A stretch of DNA of 64,000 nucleotides from Gammaproteobacteria bacterium. GTDB lineage: Bacteria > Pseudomonadota > Gammaproteobacteria > HTCC5015. Below the pieces are notes generated by a model. It did not search any database, had not been told where the DNA came from, and saw only the letters and a list, made by a program, of their open reading frames with translations. The first letter of the stretch is position 1. The number at the start of each line of letters is the position of its first letter. The stretch spans positions 62,001 through 126,000 of the forward strand of contig JAFGLM010000016.1 in the NCBI GenBank assembly GCA_016928055.1. Direction: 5' to 3'. A program made the translations under genes and the position numbers. Positions 48,396-58,566 of the stretch are shown here, piece after piece.

Positions 48396-50300
48396 ATGAC
48401 CGACGACCGCGATAAGTACCCCCTTCTTAATCAGATCGACAGCCCTGCTGACTTACGGGCGCTCGATGAAAAGCAATTACTGCCTTTGTCAAAAGAGTTG
48501 CGTGAATTTGTCATCGAATCCATCGCCGCCTGCAGCGGACATTTTGGTGCCAACCTGGGCACGATTGAACTCACCATTGCACTGCACTACGAATTTAATA
48601 CGCCGCACGACCGTATTGTCTGGGATGTTGGTCACCAGGCTTACCCGCACAAAATCCTGACCGGGCGTCGTGAAAAGATCCGTACCATTCGCAAAACCGG
48701 TGGCGTCTCCCCGTTTCCGAAACGCAGCGAAAGCGAGTACGACACCTTCGGGGTTGGTCATTCCAGCACCTCAATCAGCGCCGCGTTGGGAATGGCGATT
48801 GCCAGCAAGCTCAATAATGAGCAACGGCGTTGCGTTGCAGTTATCGGCGATGGCGCCATGACTGCCGGGATGGCATTTGAAGCGCTCAACAACGGTGGTG
48901 ATATGGGCGCCGATTTGCTGGTGATTTTGAACGACAACGACATGTCGATATCGCCCAATGTCGGAGCCCTGAGCAAATATTTAACCCGTCTTTTGTCCGG
49001 CAAGCTCTATACCAGCGTCCGTGAAGGCGGCAAGAAAATGCTGGACAGTGTACCTGGACCGATGCGCGAACTGGCTCGTCGCGCTGAAGAACATGTCAAA
49101 GGCATGGTAACGCCGGGTACCCTGTTCGAAGAACTGGGGTTTCAATATTTCGGTCCAGTTGATGGCCACGATTTACCCGGTTTGCTGCATATATTGCGTA
49201 ATCTGAAGGATCAGAAAGGGCCGCGTTTGTTACATATTGTGACCACCAAGGGCAAGGGTTACGCCCCGGCGGAAGAAGATCAGGTGAAATACCACGCGGT
49301 CAGTGTCTTTGATCCGGATCAGGGTATGCATGGCGGGAAATCCGGCAGCAAACAAAATTACACTCAGGTATTTGGCCAGTGGCTGTGCGATATGGCCGAG
49401 CAGGATCCACGCCTGATTGGTATCACTCCGGCAATGCGTGAAGGATCCGGTATGGTGGCATTTGCTGAAAAGTATCCTGATCGCTATATCGACGTCGGTA
49501 TCGCTGAACAACATTCCGTCACGCTGGCAGCCGGTCTGGCCTGCGAGGGCGCAAAACCGGTGGTAGCGATCTATTCCACCTTTCTGCAACGCGCTTATGA
49601 CCAGTTGGTACACGACGTTGCGCTGCAAAATTTGCCCGTGCTGTTTGCGATTGACCGCGCCGGGCTGGTTGGTGCGGATGGCCCGACACACGCCGGCAGC
49701 TTCGATATCAGCTATATGCGTTGCCTGCCCAATATCATCATCATGGCGCCATCCAGTGCCGATGAGTGCCGAAAAATGCTGACCACCGGCTTTCGGTATA
49801 ACGGACCCGCGGCGGTTCGCTATCCACGCGACATCGCGTCAGAAACGAATTATGAATCGACTCTGGAAACCCTGCCGCTCGGCAAAGCTCGGCTGGTTCG
49901 CGAAGCCGGCAAACTGGCTTTGCTGAGTTTTGGATGCATGCTGGAGCGCTGCCTGCCCATCGCCGAACAATTGGATGCCACCCTGGTGGATATGCGATTT
50001 ATCAAACCGCTTGATGAGGAACTGTTGTTAAAACTGGTCGCAACGCATGATCAGTTTGTTACGCTAGAAGAGAATTCAGTGGCAGGTGGTGCCGGCAGCG
50101 CCGTCAATGAGTTGTTGGCAGCGCACAATTTTCAATTCCCCGTACTCAATATCGGATTACCGGACCGCTTTATCGATCATGGTTCCAGAGACGATGTATT
50201 GGCACACGCCGGCTTAAGCGTTGAGGGCATCTTGCGGCAGATTCATCAATGGCTGGCGACCATCACACCGGCAGCTAAGAAAACACGACAAATATCCTAG
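48396..50300 (+). CDS. dxs: 1-deoxy-D-xylulose-5-phosphate synthase Dxs
   Basis: The product has 634 residues. The thiamine-diphosphate enzyme starts the MEP isoprenoid pathway from pyruvate and glyceraldehyde phosphate. The cofactor motif runs from [17 protein letters not shown] to [10 protein letters not shown]; the transketolase-type regions [14 protein letters not shown] and [12 protein letters not shown] and the C-terminal domain are complete. It lies after xseB and ispA in one direction, linking the first pathway step to farnesyl diphosphate synthesis. Confidence 0.97.
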   Translation: MTDDRDKYPLLNQIDSPADLRALDEKQLLPLSKELREFVIESIAACSGHFGANLGTIELTIALHYEFNTPHDRIVWDVGHQAYPHKILTGRREKIRTIRKTGGVSPFPKRSESEYDTFGVGHSSTSISAALGMAIASKLNNEQRRCVAVIGDGAMTAGMAFEALNNGGDMGADLLVILNDNDMSISPNVGALSKYLTRLLSGKLYTSVREGGKKMLDSVPGPMRELARRAEEHVKGMVTPGTLFEELGFQYFGPVDGHDLPGLLHILRNLKDQKGPRLLHIVTTKGKGYAPAEEDQVKYHAVSVFDPDQGMHGGKSGSKQNYTQVFGQWLCDMAEQDPRLIGITPAMREGSGMVAFAEKYPDRYIDVGIAEQHSVTLAAGLACEGAKPVVAIYSTFLQRAYDQLVHDVALQNLPVLFAIDRAGLVGADGPTHAGSFDISYMRCLPNIIIMAPSSADECRKMLTTGFRYNGPAAVRYPRDIASETNYESTLETLPLGKARLVREAGKLALLSFGCMLERCLPIAEQLDATLVDMRFIKPLDEELLLKLVATHDQFVTLEENSVAGGAGSAVNELLAAHNFQFPVLNIGLPDRFIDHGSRDDVLAHAGLSVEGILRQIHQWLATITPAAKKTRQIS

Positions 50301-50389
50301 TGTTTTACTCAGGAATATCCTATCATCGCCAAATCATGCTGTACGCAAGACAGTTCTTTCACGTTTACGAAGAAAAAATTTAGCTATTA

Positions 50390-51229
50390 ATGGAAAACAA
50401 AGTCACTCAACTTGTCGATAATACGAGCGAAAACATTCCCGATGTTCAAGGCAGTGCCGACTCCCGGCATCTCGCTATCAACCGCGTCGGCATAAAGGAT
50501 ATCCAGCACCCGGTGGTGGTAAAAGACCGCAGTGACGGCATCCAGCATACTATTGCGCGCTTTAATATGTACGTTCAATTGCCTCAGCATTTTAAAGGCA
50601 CGCACATGTCGCGCTTTGTGCACATTCTAAATAATCACGACCGGGAAATCTCGATCCGCTCCTTTAAGCGTATCTTGCGGGAAATGCTGGTTTCACTGGA
50701 AGCCAAAGTGGGTGTGATTGAAATGAGTTTCCCCTACTTTGTTAACAAAGCGGCACCCATTAGCGGTGTTAAAAGTCTGATGGATTACGAAGTTGCCCTT
50801 ATCGGTGAAATTAAAGGCAAGGATATTGAAACAGAAATTAAGGTGGTTGTTCCAGTTACCAGCCTTTGCCCCTGCTCCAAGAAAATTTCAGACTACGGTG
50901 CACACAACCAACGTTCGCACGTCACCATCACAGCCTTGATTAAGGAATTTGTCTGGATAGAAGAACTGATCGAAATCGTCGAAAAAAATGCGTCTTGTGA
51001 ATTGTATGGATTATTGAAACGTCCGGATGAAAAGTACGTGACTGAAAAAGCCTATAATAATCCAAAATTTGTTGAAGATATGGTACGCGATATTGCCGGT
51101 CAGCTGAACCAAGACCCTCGCATCAGACGATACAAGGTTGAATCGGAAAACTTCGAGTCCATTCACAACCATTCGGCGTATGCCATGATCGAACACGACA
51201 AAGAGGCGGATCCAATCAATATGGCTTAG
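50390..51229 (+). CDS. folE2: GTP cyclohydrolase I type 2 (FolE2)
   Basis: The product has 279 residues. It makes dihydroneopterin triphosphate for folate. This is the FolE2 (GCYH-IB) family, not Fol[49 protein letters not shown] with the conserved Cys, and a C-terminal [13 protein letters not shown]. No Zur-type site is obvious in the 89 bases upstream. Its stop overlaps that of the convergent short bamC gene by four bases. Confidence 0.94.
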   Translation: MENKVTQLVDNTSENIPDVQGSADSRHLAINRVGIKDIQHPVVVKDRSDGIQHTIARFNMYVQLPQHFKGTHMSRFVHILNNHDREISIRSFKRILREMLVSLEAKVGVIEMSFPYFVNKAAPISGVKSLMDYEVALIGEIKGKDIETEIKVVVPVTSLCPCSKKISDYGAHNQRSHVTITALIKEFVWIEELIEIVEKNASCELYGLLKRPDEKYVTEKAYNNPKFVEDMVRDIAGQLNQDPRIRRYKVESENFESIHNHSAYAMIEHDKEADPINMA

Positions 51230-51510
51230 TCTTTATCTTCGTCTTCATCTTCCTTCGGTAAGGGCACGATGCGTGGCGGCTTTACGATTTGATTAACATC
51301 GTATTTCTGAGTAGCCACCTTTTTTGGTATATCGTATTCGGTCGACTGATCGGGTACGTCCAGACCCGCCGGATATACCAATGGCTTACCCGTCTTTGCG
51401 TCCAGATAGTCAAGCGAATAGCGATCTTCTATCAGAGTCTCACCAGCGCAGGAAATCAGCGTGCCCACGGTTACAAGTAAGAATAACTTGCTTAAATCCA
51501 TCAGTTTCAT
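51226..51510 (-). CDS. bamC: Short BamC-like lipoprotein
   Basis: The product has 94 residues. The lipobox LISC puts the lipidated Cys at 21. The next 65 residues follow the N-terminal unstructured segment of BamC that lies along Bam[21 protein letters not shown] and [10 protein letters not shown]. The two helix-grip domains of E. coli BamC (about 344 residues in all) are absent; instead the protein ends in an acidic tail (KEDEDEDKD). Location directly after dapA is the classical bamC position. The gene ends against folE2, so there is no room for a lost C-terminal part on this strand. A role in outer-membrane protein assembly is inferred. Confidence 0.75.
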   Translation of the reverse strand: MKLMDLSKLFLLVTVGTLISCAGETLIEDRYSLDYLDAKTGKPLVYPAGLDVPDQSTEYDIPKKVATQKYDVNQIVKPPRIVPLPKEDEDEDKD

Positions 51511-51557
51511 AATGACTTACTTATCCTTGCAAAAATGTTTGGCGACAACGTCCGTGC

Positions 51558-52433
51558 TCAGACCACGCCTGCCTGCTTTAGTGCCGCCCGCACGCGTTCG
51601 TTCTGATTTTCAGAAAGCCATGTTAAAGGCAAACGAATACCGCTATCGATCTTACCCATCTCGTGCAAAGCCCACTTAACCGGAATCGGATTGGCTTCAA
51701 CAAACAAATCCTTATGTAAAGCGGCCAGGCGATGGTTGATCTGTTCCGCCTGCGCACGATTATTGGCAAAACACGCTTCGGCCATGGCGTGCATCTCTGC
51801 CGGCGCAATATTAGCAGTCACGGAAATAACACCGGCGCCGCCCGCCAGCATGGACTCCATCGCGATACCATCGTCACCTGAATACACAGCAAAATGATCT
51901 GGATCCAGCGCGATCAATTCACGCATGCGATCCATATTGCCAGACGCTTCCTTGATGCCGATGATATTTGAAATTTTCGTTAAACGCGCGACCGTCGCCG
52001 GTAACATATCCACTGCCGTACGGCCCGGAACATTGTAGAGAATTTGGGGAATATCGACGGCCTCGGCGATTACCTGATAGTGACGAAACAAGCCCTCCTG
52101 TGTGGGCTTGTTGTAGTAAGGCGTCACCAACAAACAAGCATCAGCACCGGCCAGTTTGGCCTGTTTTGTCAAATGCACGGCTTCGCTGGTTGCATTGGCA
52201 CCGGTGCCGGCAATCAGAGGCACTCGGCCATTGACCTGTTTTACGCAAAAGCGGATCACCTGTTCATGTTCAGCAAAATCAAGCGTGGCCGACTCACCTG
52301 TCGTGCCCACCGCAATGATTGCATCGGTACCTTGTTCGCAGTGCCAGTCGATCAACTGCGCATAACATTCGTAGTCGATACTGCCGTCGGCGTGCATGGG
52401 AGTGACCACCGCCACCATACTACCTTTCATCAT
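51558..52433 (-). CDS. dapA: 4-hydroxy-tetrahydrodipicolinate synthase DapA
   Basis: The product has 291 residues. It condenses pyruvate with aspartate semialdehyde in lysine and diaminopimelate synthesis. AVGTTGESATL, the YNVPGRT tyrosine and the Schiff-base lysine in GIKEASG are present. The ATG at 52433 has GAGG eight bases upstream; the next codon is also ATG, and the frame is open 29 codons upstream without similarity. It is followed after 47 bases by the short bamC. Confidence 0.97.
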   Translation of the reverse strand: MMKGSMVAVVTPMHADGSIDYECYAQLIDWHCEQGTDAIIAVGTTGESATLDFAEHEQVIRFCVKQVNGRVPLIAGTGANATSEAVHLTKQAKLAGADACLLVTPYYNKPTQEGLFRHYQVIAEAVDIPQILYNVPGRTAVDMLPATVARLTKISNIIGIKEASGNMDRMRELIALDPDHFAVYSGDDGIAMESMLAGGAGVISVTANIAPAEMHAMAEACFANNRAQAEQINHRLAALHKDLFVEANPIPVKWALHEMGKIDSGIRLPLTWLSENQNERVRAALKQAGVV

Positions 52434-52557
52434 GGAATTAACCTCGTAACGTGGGTTGTGCATGGTACTTATCTGATCGTTTAATGACAACCGGCAATCT
52501 GATCTGCAGCAAATGACCAACGCTGTTTTGTTCTGTACAGCGCACTAAATCGTGAGT

Positions 52558-52585
52558 TTGCAGGTCTCGACGGCTTGTGTAAACT
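52558..52585 (+). promoter_or_regulatory. Possible promoter of the peroxiredoxin gene
   Basis: TTGCAG (52558-52563) and TAAACT (52580-52585) are 16 bases apart, 32 bases before the GTG start. The match is moderate. This 184-base gap separates it from divergent dapA. Confidence 0.4.
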
Positions 52586-52617
52586 GTCAGCCATAGAATT
52601 GAGTGGAGTAGTACAAC

Positions 52618-53082
52618 GTGCCCGGCATCGCTATTGGCAAACCCATACCAGCCTTCAAGCTGGAAAGTACCGGCGGCCTTATTAGTCGGCCGTCACTTAA
52701 AGGCAAAAAAACCGTCTTGTATTTTTACCCTAAAGACAACACCCCCGGCTGCACGCTCGAAGGCCAGGATTTCCGTGACCAACTTGTCAAGTTCACCCGC
52801 GCCGGTGCACAGGTTTTTGGCGTTTCGCGTGACAGCATTAAGAGTCATGAAAAATTTAAGTGTAATCAGGCCTTCGGTTTTGAATTAATATCCGATCCGG
52901 ATGAAGTGTTATGTGCAATATTTGACGTCATTAAAATGAAAAACATGTATGGCAAAAAAGTGCGCGGCGTAGAGCGCAGCACCTTTCTGCTCGATGACAA
53001 AGGCATCCTGCGACGGGAGTGGCGCAAAGTTAAGGTTGCCGGTCACGTCGATGAAGTCCTAGCCGCCGTAAAGGCGCTTTGA
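52618..53082 (+). CDS. bcp: PrxQ/BCP-type thioredoxin-dependent peroxiredoxin
   Basis: The product has 154 residues. It reduces peroxides. The peroxidatic Cys is C45 in NTPGCTLEG. The partner Cys five residues on, found in E. coli Bcp, is missing; instead C82 (KFKCNQ) sits 37 residues away, the spacing of PrxQ proteins with the resolving Cys in helix alpha-3. The start is GTG at 52618 with GGAG about ten bases upstream. The phoH-like gene overlaps or follows at once. Confidence 0.93.
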   Translation: MPGIAIGKPIPAFKLESTGGLISRPSLKGKKTVLYFYPKDNTPGCTLEGQDFRDQLVKFTRAGAQVFGVSRDSIKSHEKFKCNQAFGFELISDPDEVLCAIFDVIKMKNMYGKKVRGVERSTFLLDDKGILRREWRKVKVAGHVDEVLAAVKAL

Positions 53083-53102
53083 AAACTCAAAAATCGATTA
53101 TT

Positions 53103-54506
53103 ATGACAAAAACTAATCCTCGCATTTTTGTGCTGGACTCGTCTGTCCTTATGCACGACCCGGCCGCGCTGTTCCGCTTTCAGGAACACAATTTATATCT
53201 GCCAATGGTGGTACTGGAAGAACTGGATAATGGTAAAAAGGGTATCTCGGAAGTAGCACGCAACGCCCGACAAGTCAGTCGTTTCCTGGACGAATTACTT
53301 AGCAAAAACAAACAGTTAAATATTGAAGAGGGCCTCTCCCTGGATGGTATTGGGTTTGCCGGCAACGGCCATAGTGCCAGCGGCAAATTATTCTTCCAAA
53401 CCCGTCATAGTGGAGCCAGATTACCTGATTCCCTGGCCGGCCATAAAGCGGATAACAGCATTCTTGCCGCGGCAATTGCCTTGCAGGAAACTCATCCGGA
53501 TCGCAGTGTTACGCTGGTCAGTAAAGACATCAATCTTAGAGTCAAAGCGCGCGCGCTGAATATTGCCGCTGAGGACTTTTACAGTGACCAGGTGCTAAGC
53601 GATGTAAATTTACTACCAACGGGTATAGCGCCATTACCAGCCGATTTCTGGGAATCGCATGGTAAGCAAATGGAGTCCTGGCAGACTGAAGGCCGGACTT
53701 ACTATCGAGTCAGCGGCCCCTTAGCGTCCGGCTGGCTTCCTGGCCAGTGTGTACATCTCGACGATGCAAGCGATTTTCAGGCGATTGTGCGTCGCATCGA
53801 AGAACAGGACGCCATTATCGAACTGGCCACCAATTTCCGTAACCCAAAGCATTCGGTCTGGGGTATCAATGCCCGGAACCTGGGGCAGAATTTTGCGTTG
53901 AATTTCCTGATGGATCCGGATATCGATTTTGTGACTTTGATGGGTAATGCCGGAACGGGTAAAACGCTGTTGACTCTGGCCGCGGGTCTGGCCCAGACAC
54001 TGGACAATAACCGCTATCGAGAAATTTTGATGACCCGGGTCACTGTCCCGGTCGGTGAGGACATCGGTTTCCTGCCCGGTACCGAAGAGGAAAAAATGAC
54101 CCCCTGGATGGGTGCCTTGATGGATAATCTGGAAGTACTCACTGGTGGTGAGCATGGTGGTAGTTGGGAACGGGAAGCCACTAACGATTTGTTACGCAGC
54201 AAAATCAAAATACGCTCAGTCAATTTCATGCGTGGCCGCACCTTTGTCAATCGCTTCGTTATCATCGATGAAGCACAGAATCTGACCGCCAAGCAGATGA
54301 AAACGCTGATCACCCGGGCCGGGCCGGGTACCAAAATGGTTTGCCTGGGGAATGTTGCCCAGATTGATACGCCCTATCTGACCGAGACCACATCCGGTCT
54401 CACCTATGTGGTTGATCGCTTCAAATCCTGGGAACATAGCGGGCACGTGACGCTGCAACGCGGCGAGCGTTCGCGATTGGCTGATTTTGCATCAGACGCT
54501 TTATAG
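53103..54506 (+). CDS. PIN-domain and PhoH-like ATPase fusion protein
   Basis: The product has 467 residues from the ATG at 53103. A TTG at 53079 that overlaps the bcp stop and has AAAGG upstream would add eight residues and is a fair alternative. Residues about 5-140 are a PIN-type RNase domain (FVLDSSVLMHDP, later HKADNSILAAA). Residues about 235-467 are a PhoH ATPase with Walker A GNAGTGKT at 281-288 and IIDEAQNLTAKQMK. PhoH2-type proteins are RNA-unwinding ribonucleases in other bacteria; that activity is inferred here. It converges on the perM-like gene with seven bases between. Confidence 0.92.
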   Translation: MTKTNPRIFVLDSSVLMHDPAALFRFQEHNLYLPMVVLEELDNGKKGISEVARNARQVSRFLDELLSKNKQLNIEEGLSLDGIGFAGNGHSASGKLFFQTRHSGARLPDSLAGHKADNSILAAAIALQETHPDRSVTLVSKDINLRVKARALNIAAEDFYSDQVLSDVNLLPTGIAPLPADFWESHGKQMESWQTEGRTYYRVSGPLASGWLPGQCVHLDDASDFQAIVRRIEEQDAIIELATNFRNPKHSVWGINARNLGQNFALNFLMDPDIDFVTLMGNAGTGKTLLTLAAGLAQTLDNNRYREILMTRVTVPVGEDIGFLPGTEEEKMTPWMGALMDNLEVLTGGEHGGSWEREATNDLLRSKIKIRSVNFMRGRTFVNRFVIIDEAQNLTAKQMKTLITRAGPGTKMVCLGNVAQIDTPYLTETTSGLTYVVDRFKSWEHSGHVTLQRGERSRLADFASDAL

Positions 54507-54513
54507 AAAAAAG

Positions 54514-55599
54514 CTATTCTGCAATCGATAGCGGGTCACCGGATTGATCTGTCGTTCTTCGCGGCCATACCCCTATAACGGTATCGATCAGGGTCGCCAG
54601 AGGAATCGCGAAGAAAATGCCCCACACGCCCCACAAACCACCAAAGAAAACAATCGAAACAATAATCGCGACCGGATGCAGGTTGACGACTTCCGAAAAC
54701 AGTACAGGGACCAGCGCGTTGCCATCCAATATCTGGATTAAGGTGTAAGCACCCACGACAAACCAGAAATCAGGACCGATCCCCCATTGAATATAGGCAA
54801 TAATCGCAATCGGTATCGTTACCACAATGGCGCCTACATACGGAATAATGACCGAAAGACCCACCAGAAAACTCAGTAACATCGAGTAATTCAAATCACA
54901 CCAGGTAAAAACAACATAGCAGGTTAACCAGACAATCAGAATTTCGATTATTTTGCCCCGAATGTAACTGCCAATGCGTACATCAACATCACGCCAAACA
55001 CGCCTGGTTAACTCTCTTCTTTCCGGCAGAAACCGTTCGAACCAGGCCAAAATACGGTATTTATCTTTCAGGCCGAAAAATACCAGAATCGGTACCAGAA
55101 CGATGTAGACCAATACGGTCAACACTCCAACGGCTTTGGCTAACGAGACGGATACGATCTGCTGACCGGTTGAAAGGAGTTCGTTGCTGATCCCTTCAAA
55201 AAAGGATCTGATTTGTGTTTCAGAAAAAACCGCCGGATAGCGCTGCGGTAATAATTCAAGATAACTTTGCCCTTTACCGAGCATTTCCGGTAATTCGGTA
55301 AAAAAACGAGTTAGTTGGCGAGTTAACATCGGGATAATACCGAATACCGCGACAAAACAGGTTGCCAGAAAAAGTAACATTACCAAAACCACCGCCAGCA
55401 GGCGTGGGATTTTGAGTGACTCCAGCCTGGAAACCAGACCCTCCAGAATATAGGCCAACACGACTGCGGTAATCACCGGTACCATAATCTGACCGAAGAC
55501 AACAATAACGGCAAAAACTGCCAGTAACACCAATGCCAAGATGATCGCCTGCGGATCAGAAAAATATTGGGTATACCATTGTTTGATGTACTGCCACAT
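54514..55599 (-). CDS. AI-2E / PerM family membrane transporter
   Basis: The product has 361 residues with seven or eight membrane segments. The AI-2E/PerM layout is clear: paired N-terminal helices, a soluble loop (about 85-150), then GLSVIIPYVGAIVVTIPIA and the GGLWGVWGIFFAIPLATLI region near the end. Members export various small molecules or ions; the substrate is not known here. In many relatives perM lies near hda or bcp, and both are nearby. Confidence 0.9.
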   Translation of the reverse strand: MWQYIKQWYTQYFSDPQAIILALVLLAVFAVIVVFGQIMVPVITAVVLAYILEGLVSRLESLKIPRLLAVVLVMLLFLATCFVAVFGIIPMLTRQLTRFFTELPEMLGKGQSYLELLPQRYPAVFSETQIRSFFEGISNELLSTGQQIVSVSLAKAVGVLTVLVYIVLVPILVFFGLKDKYRILAWFERFLPERRELTRRVWRDVDVRIGSYIRGKIIEILIVWLTCYVVFTWCDLNYSMLLSFLVGLSVIIPYVGAIVVTIPIAIIAYIQWGIGPDFWFVVGAYTLIQILDGNALVPVLFSEVVNLHPVAIIVSIVFFGGLWGVWGIFFAIPLATLIDTVIGVWPRRTTDQSGDPLSIAE

Positions 55600-55695
55600 G
55601 CTACGGATTAATCCTGTTTGATGACCGCTGAGGTGTAAACGAATTCAGATTCGTGCAAGTATACGCGTTGGGGCAGATTTCGTCTGCGGCTAAGG

Positions 55696-55701
55696 TATAA
55701 T
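55696..55701 (+). promoter_or_regulatory. -10 element upstream of the DUF4124 gene
   Basis: A perfect TATAAT lies 37 bases before the start codon, in a 139-base gap between divergent genes. No good -35 hexamer is seen at the usual distance. Confidence 0.35.
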
Positions 55702-55738
55702 CATCCCAACTCGAGCTTTTAATAAGAAGTGACATATC

Positions 55739-56221
55739 ATGACGTCCCTGTTCACATCCAGAAAGTGCGTTCTGCTGATGCTTTCCGTCGTTACGACTCT
55801 TGCCTTAACCGATGGTTGGGCGGAAAGAATATACAAATGGAAAGACGCCGATGGCCAAACGGTCTATTCACAAACACCGCCACCGGAAGGTATACGGGCT
55901 GAACGTCTGAGCGGCGCGCCACGCTCGCCGGAAGACCCTGTAGAAGCGATGAATCAATTACGGGAACGTGCAGAAGCGTTTGCCGGGAGGCGTGAAGATC
56001 GCCTGCTGGTTGAAAAAGAAGGTCAACAAGCGCTCGAGGAAAAGAAAAAGCGAGACGAGATCTGTGCAACTCTCAGAAAAAATCTTGAAACCCTGCAGAA
56101 TAATCCCCGTGTCCGCGACCAGAGTGAAGGCAAGGAACCCGTTGTGATCACCGAAGAGCAACGCCAGGCAAATATTAAATCAACCCAGGAACGCATTCAG
56201 AAAGAATGCACGAATAATTAA
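55739..56221 (+). CDS. DUF4124 domain secreted protein
   Basis: The product has 160 residues with a signal peptide (about 1-28). A DUF4124 domain follows: [22 protein letters not shown]. The rest is charged and helical ([25 protein letters not shown]), probably a coiled coil, with two Cys residues that could pair. The family is periplasmic and of unknown function. It precedes proS by 20 bases and may share its transcript. Confidence 0.88.
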   Translation: MTSLFTSRKCVLLMLSVVTTLALTDGWAERIYKWKDADGQTVYSQTPPPEGIRAERLSGAPRSPEDPVEAMNQLRERAEAFAGRREDRLLVEKEGQQALEEKKKRDEICATLRKNLETLQNNPRVRDQSEGKEPVVITEEQRQANIKSTQERIQKECTNN

Positions 56222-56241
56222 ACAAAAAAGATCATTACACA

Positions 56242-57951
56242 ATGCGAACCAGCCAGTTCCCCTTATCAACCATAAAAGAAACTCCCGCCGACGCAGAAAT
56301 CATCAGCCATAAGTTGATGTTACGTGCAGGCCTTATCCGGCGTCTCGCTGCCGGTCTTTATACCTGGATGCCATTGGGCTTGCGCGTATTGCGTAAGGTT
56401 GAAAATATCATTCGCGAGGAAATGGATCGTGCCGGCGCACTGGAATTACTCATGCCAACCGTGCAACCCGCAGAGCTATGGCAGGAATCAACGCGTTGGG
56501 CTCAATATGGACCCGAGTTGCTGCGAATCAAAGATCGGCATGATCGCGAGTATTGTTACGGCCCTACCCATGAAGAAGTCATTACCGATTATGCCAGGCG
56601 TGAACTCAGCAGTTACAAGCAATTGCCGGTTAACTTCTATCAAATCCAACTGAAATTTCGCGACGAGGTGCGTCCGCGTTTTGGCGTTATGCGAGCACGG
56701 GAATTTCTGATGAAAGACGCCTATTCATTTCATATTGATCAGGCTTCAATGCAGCAAACATTTAACCAGATGCATGCCACCTACAGTCAGATTTTTACAC
56801 GACTTGGGCTGAAATTTAGAGCGGTAGCCGCCGATTCCGGCGCCATAGGCGGCAATACATCAGTGGAATTCCATGTGCTGGCAGAAAGTGGAGAAGACGC
56901 CATCGCGTTTTCAACTGCAAGCGATTACGCCGCCAATCTGGAATTGGCCGCTACCATACCAGCATCGGATAAAAGACCCACCGCAACGGCTAAAACCAAA
57001 CTGGTTGATACGCCGACACAAAAAACCATCGAAGAAGTGGCAAAACACCTGAAACTGGACGCCAAACGCTGTCTTAAAACGCTGCTGGTTAAAGGTGCCG
57101 AGCAAGAAGCAGTCGCCTTGGTGTTACGTGGCGATCATAGCCTAAATGAAATAAAAGCAGCCAAACTTCCGGAAGTCGCACAACCCCTTAGCTTCATCGA
57201 TGACGATCAAATAAAAGCACTTACCGGCAGTCCGGCGGGATTTATCGGACCAAAAGATTTAGCTATCCCGGTTATCGCCGACTACGCTGCCTTACAGGTT
57301 GCCGATTTTGTCTGTGGCGCGAACCAGGTTGGCAAGCATTGGCAGGATATGAACTGGGAACGCGATCTGCCATTACCGAAATCGGCTGATTTACGCAATG
57401 TAGTAGAGGGCGACCCCAGTCCGGATGGTAAAGGTACATTACAAATTGTCCGCGGAGTGGAAGTTGGCCATATTTTCCAACTCGGTGAAAAATACAGTAA
57501 AGCTATGAACGCAACCGTGCTGGACGAAGACGGTAAATCGGTTGTAATGCAAATGGGTTGTTACGGTATTGGTGTAACGCGCATTGTTGCGGCGGCGATT
57601 GAGCAAAACAACGATGCTCAGGGTATCGTCTGGCCGAAACCCATTGCACCGTTTCAAATTGCCCTGCTGCCTATCAATATGCATAAATCACAACGGCTGG
57701 CCGACGCTGTAAACGGTCTTTATACGCAACTCGTTGATGCCGGTTTTGATGTGTTGCTGGATGATCGTCAGGCACGACCCGGAGTCATGTTTGCCGATAT
57801 GGAGCTGATCGGCATTCCTCATCGTCTTGTTCTCAGCGAAAAGGGACTGGATGAAGGAATGATTGAGTATAAAAGCCGGGATGGTAACGTTGACACGAAG
57901 TTGCCGTTAGACAACATCACTGATCAATTGCGCGGCATAATTCTGGATTAA
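56242..57951 (+). CDS. proS: Prolyl-tRNA synthetase
   Basis: The product has 569 residues, the bacterial type. Class II motifs are visible: motif 2 in [21 protein letters not shown], with [16 protein letters not shown] before it and [17 protein letters not shown] (motif 3) later. The editing insertion (about 225-400, with [13 protein letters not shown]) and the anticodon-binding domain (LPINMHKSQ..., [19 protein letters not shown]) are complete. Confidence 0.97.
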   Translation: MRTSQFPLSTIKETPADAEIISHKLMLRAGLIRRLAAGLYTWMPLGLRVLRKVENIIREEMDRAGALELLMPTVQPAELWQESTRWAQYGPELLRIKDRHDREYCYGPTHEEVITDYARRELSSYKQLPVNFYQIQLKFRDEVRPRFGVMRAREFLMKDAYSFHIDQASMQQTFNQMHATYSQIFTRLGLKFRAVAADSGAIGGNTSVEFHVLAESGEDAIAFSTASDYAANLELAATIPASDKRPTATAKTKLVDTPTQKTIEEVAKHLKLDAKRCLKTLLVKGAEQEAVALVLRGDHSLNEIKAAKLPEVAQPLSFIDDDQIKALTGSPAGFIGPKDLAIPVIADYAALQVADFVCGANQVGKHWQDMNWERDLPLPKSADLRNVVEGDPSPDGKGTLQIVRGVEVGHIFQLGEKYSKAMNATVLDEDGKSVVMQMGCYGIGVTRIVAAAIEQNNDAQGIVWPKPIAPFQIALLPINMHKSQRLADAVNGLYTQLVDAGFDVLLDDRQARPGVMFADMELIGIPHRLVLSEKGLDEGMIEYKSRDGNVDTKLPLDNITDQLRGIILD

Positions 57952-57967
57952 ACGGTTTGATGGCGAA

Positions 57968-58549
57968 ATGCGTTTACACATCTTCACAGTAATCATCGTG
58001 CTATGGCCAGGCTTTTTTTGCTCAACGAGTTACGCGCAACAAGAGCAGCGGGCAATCACACCTGAACTGCGCGAACTGCTTGAACACGCTATTCAATCAA
58101 CGGACAGCTTTGAAGATCGATTTGAGGCGGAGGTATGGCTCACCGATATGTCCACTCGTCTCAAGTTACGCGTCTCCGACGACAGGGAACGCCTGACAAT
58201 ATTGCGTGCCACCCATTACGAAGCAACTCGTGCTGATCTGGCACCGGAGCTGGTATTGGCAGTGATGGAAGTTGAAAGCGGTTTTGATCGCTTCGCCATT
58301 TCAAAAGCCGGTGCGCTGGGGCTCATGCAGATCATGCCTTTTTGGTTGCGGGAATTAAAACAACCGCAGGCAAATCTGTTCGACATTACCACCAACTTAC
58401 GTATTGGTTGCACGATATTGAAATACTATCTGGATATGGAAAAAGGCAATCTGCACCGTGCATTGGCGCGCTATAACGGCAGTCACGGTAAACGACACTA
58501 TCCGGATAAAGTATTTACCGCGTTAAGCGAACGATGGTTTCGAAATTAA
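57968..58549 (+). CDS. Lytic transglycosylase-like protein
   Basis: The product has 193 residues with a signal peptide (cleavage near A23). The SLT domain has the catalytic Glu E103 in EVESGFD, then GLMQIMP (118-124), and ARYNGSHGK near the C terminus. It should cleave glycan strands of peptidoglycan in the periplasm. It starts 16 bases after proS. Unlike MltC or MltE, there is no lipobox. Confidence 0.92.
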   Translation: MRLHIFTVIIVLWPGFFCSTSYAQQEQRAITPELRELLEHAIQSTDSFEDRFEAEVWLTDMSTRLKLRVSDDRERLTILRATHYEATRADLAPELVLAVMEVESGFDRFAISKAGALGLMQIMPFWLRELKQPQANLFDITTNLRIGCTILKYYLDMEKGNLHRALARYNGSHGKRHYPDKVFTALSERWFRN

Positions 58550-58566
58550 TTAAACACACTCTTTCG

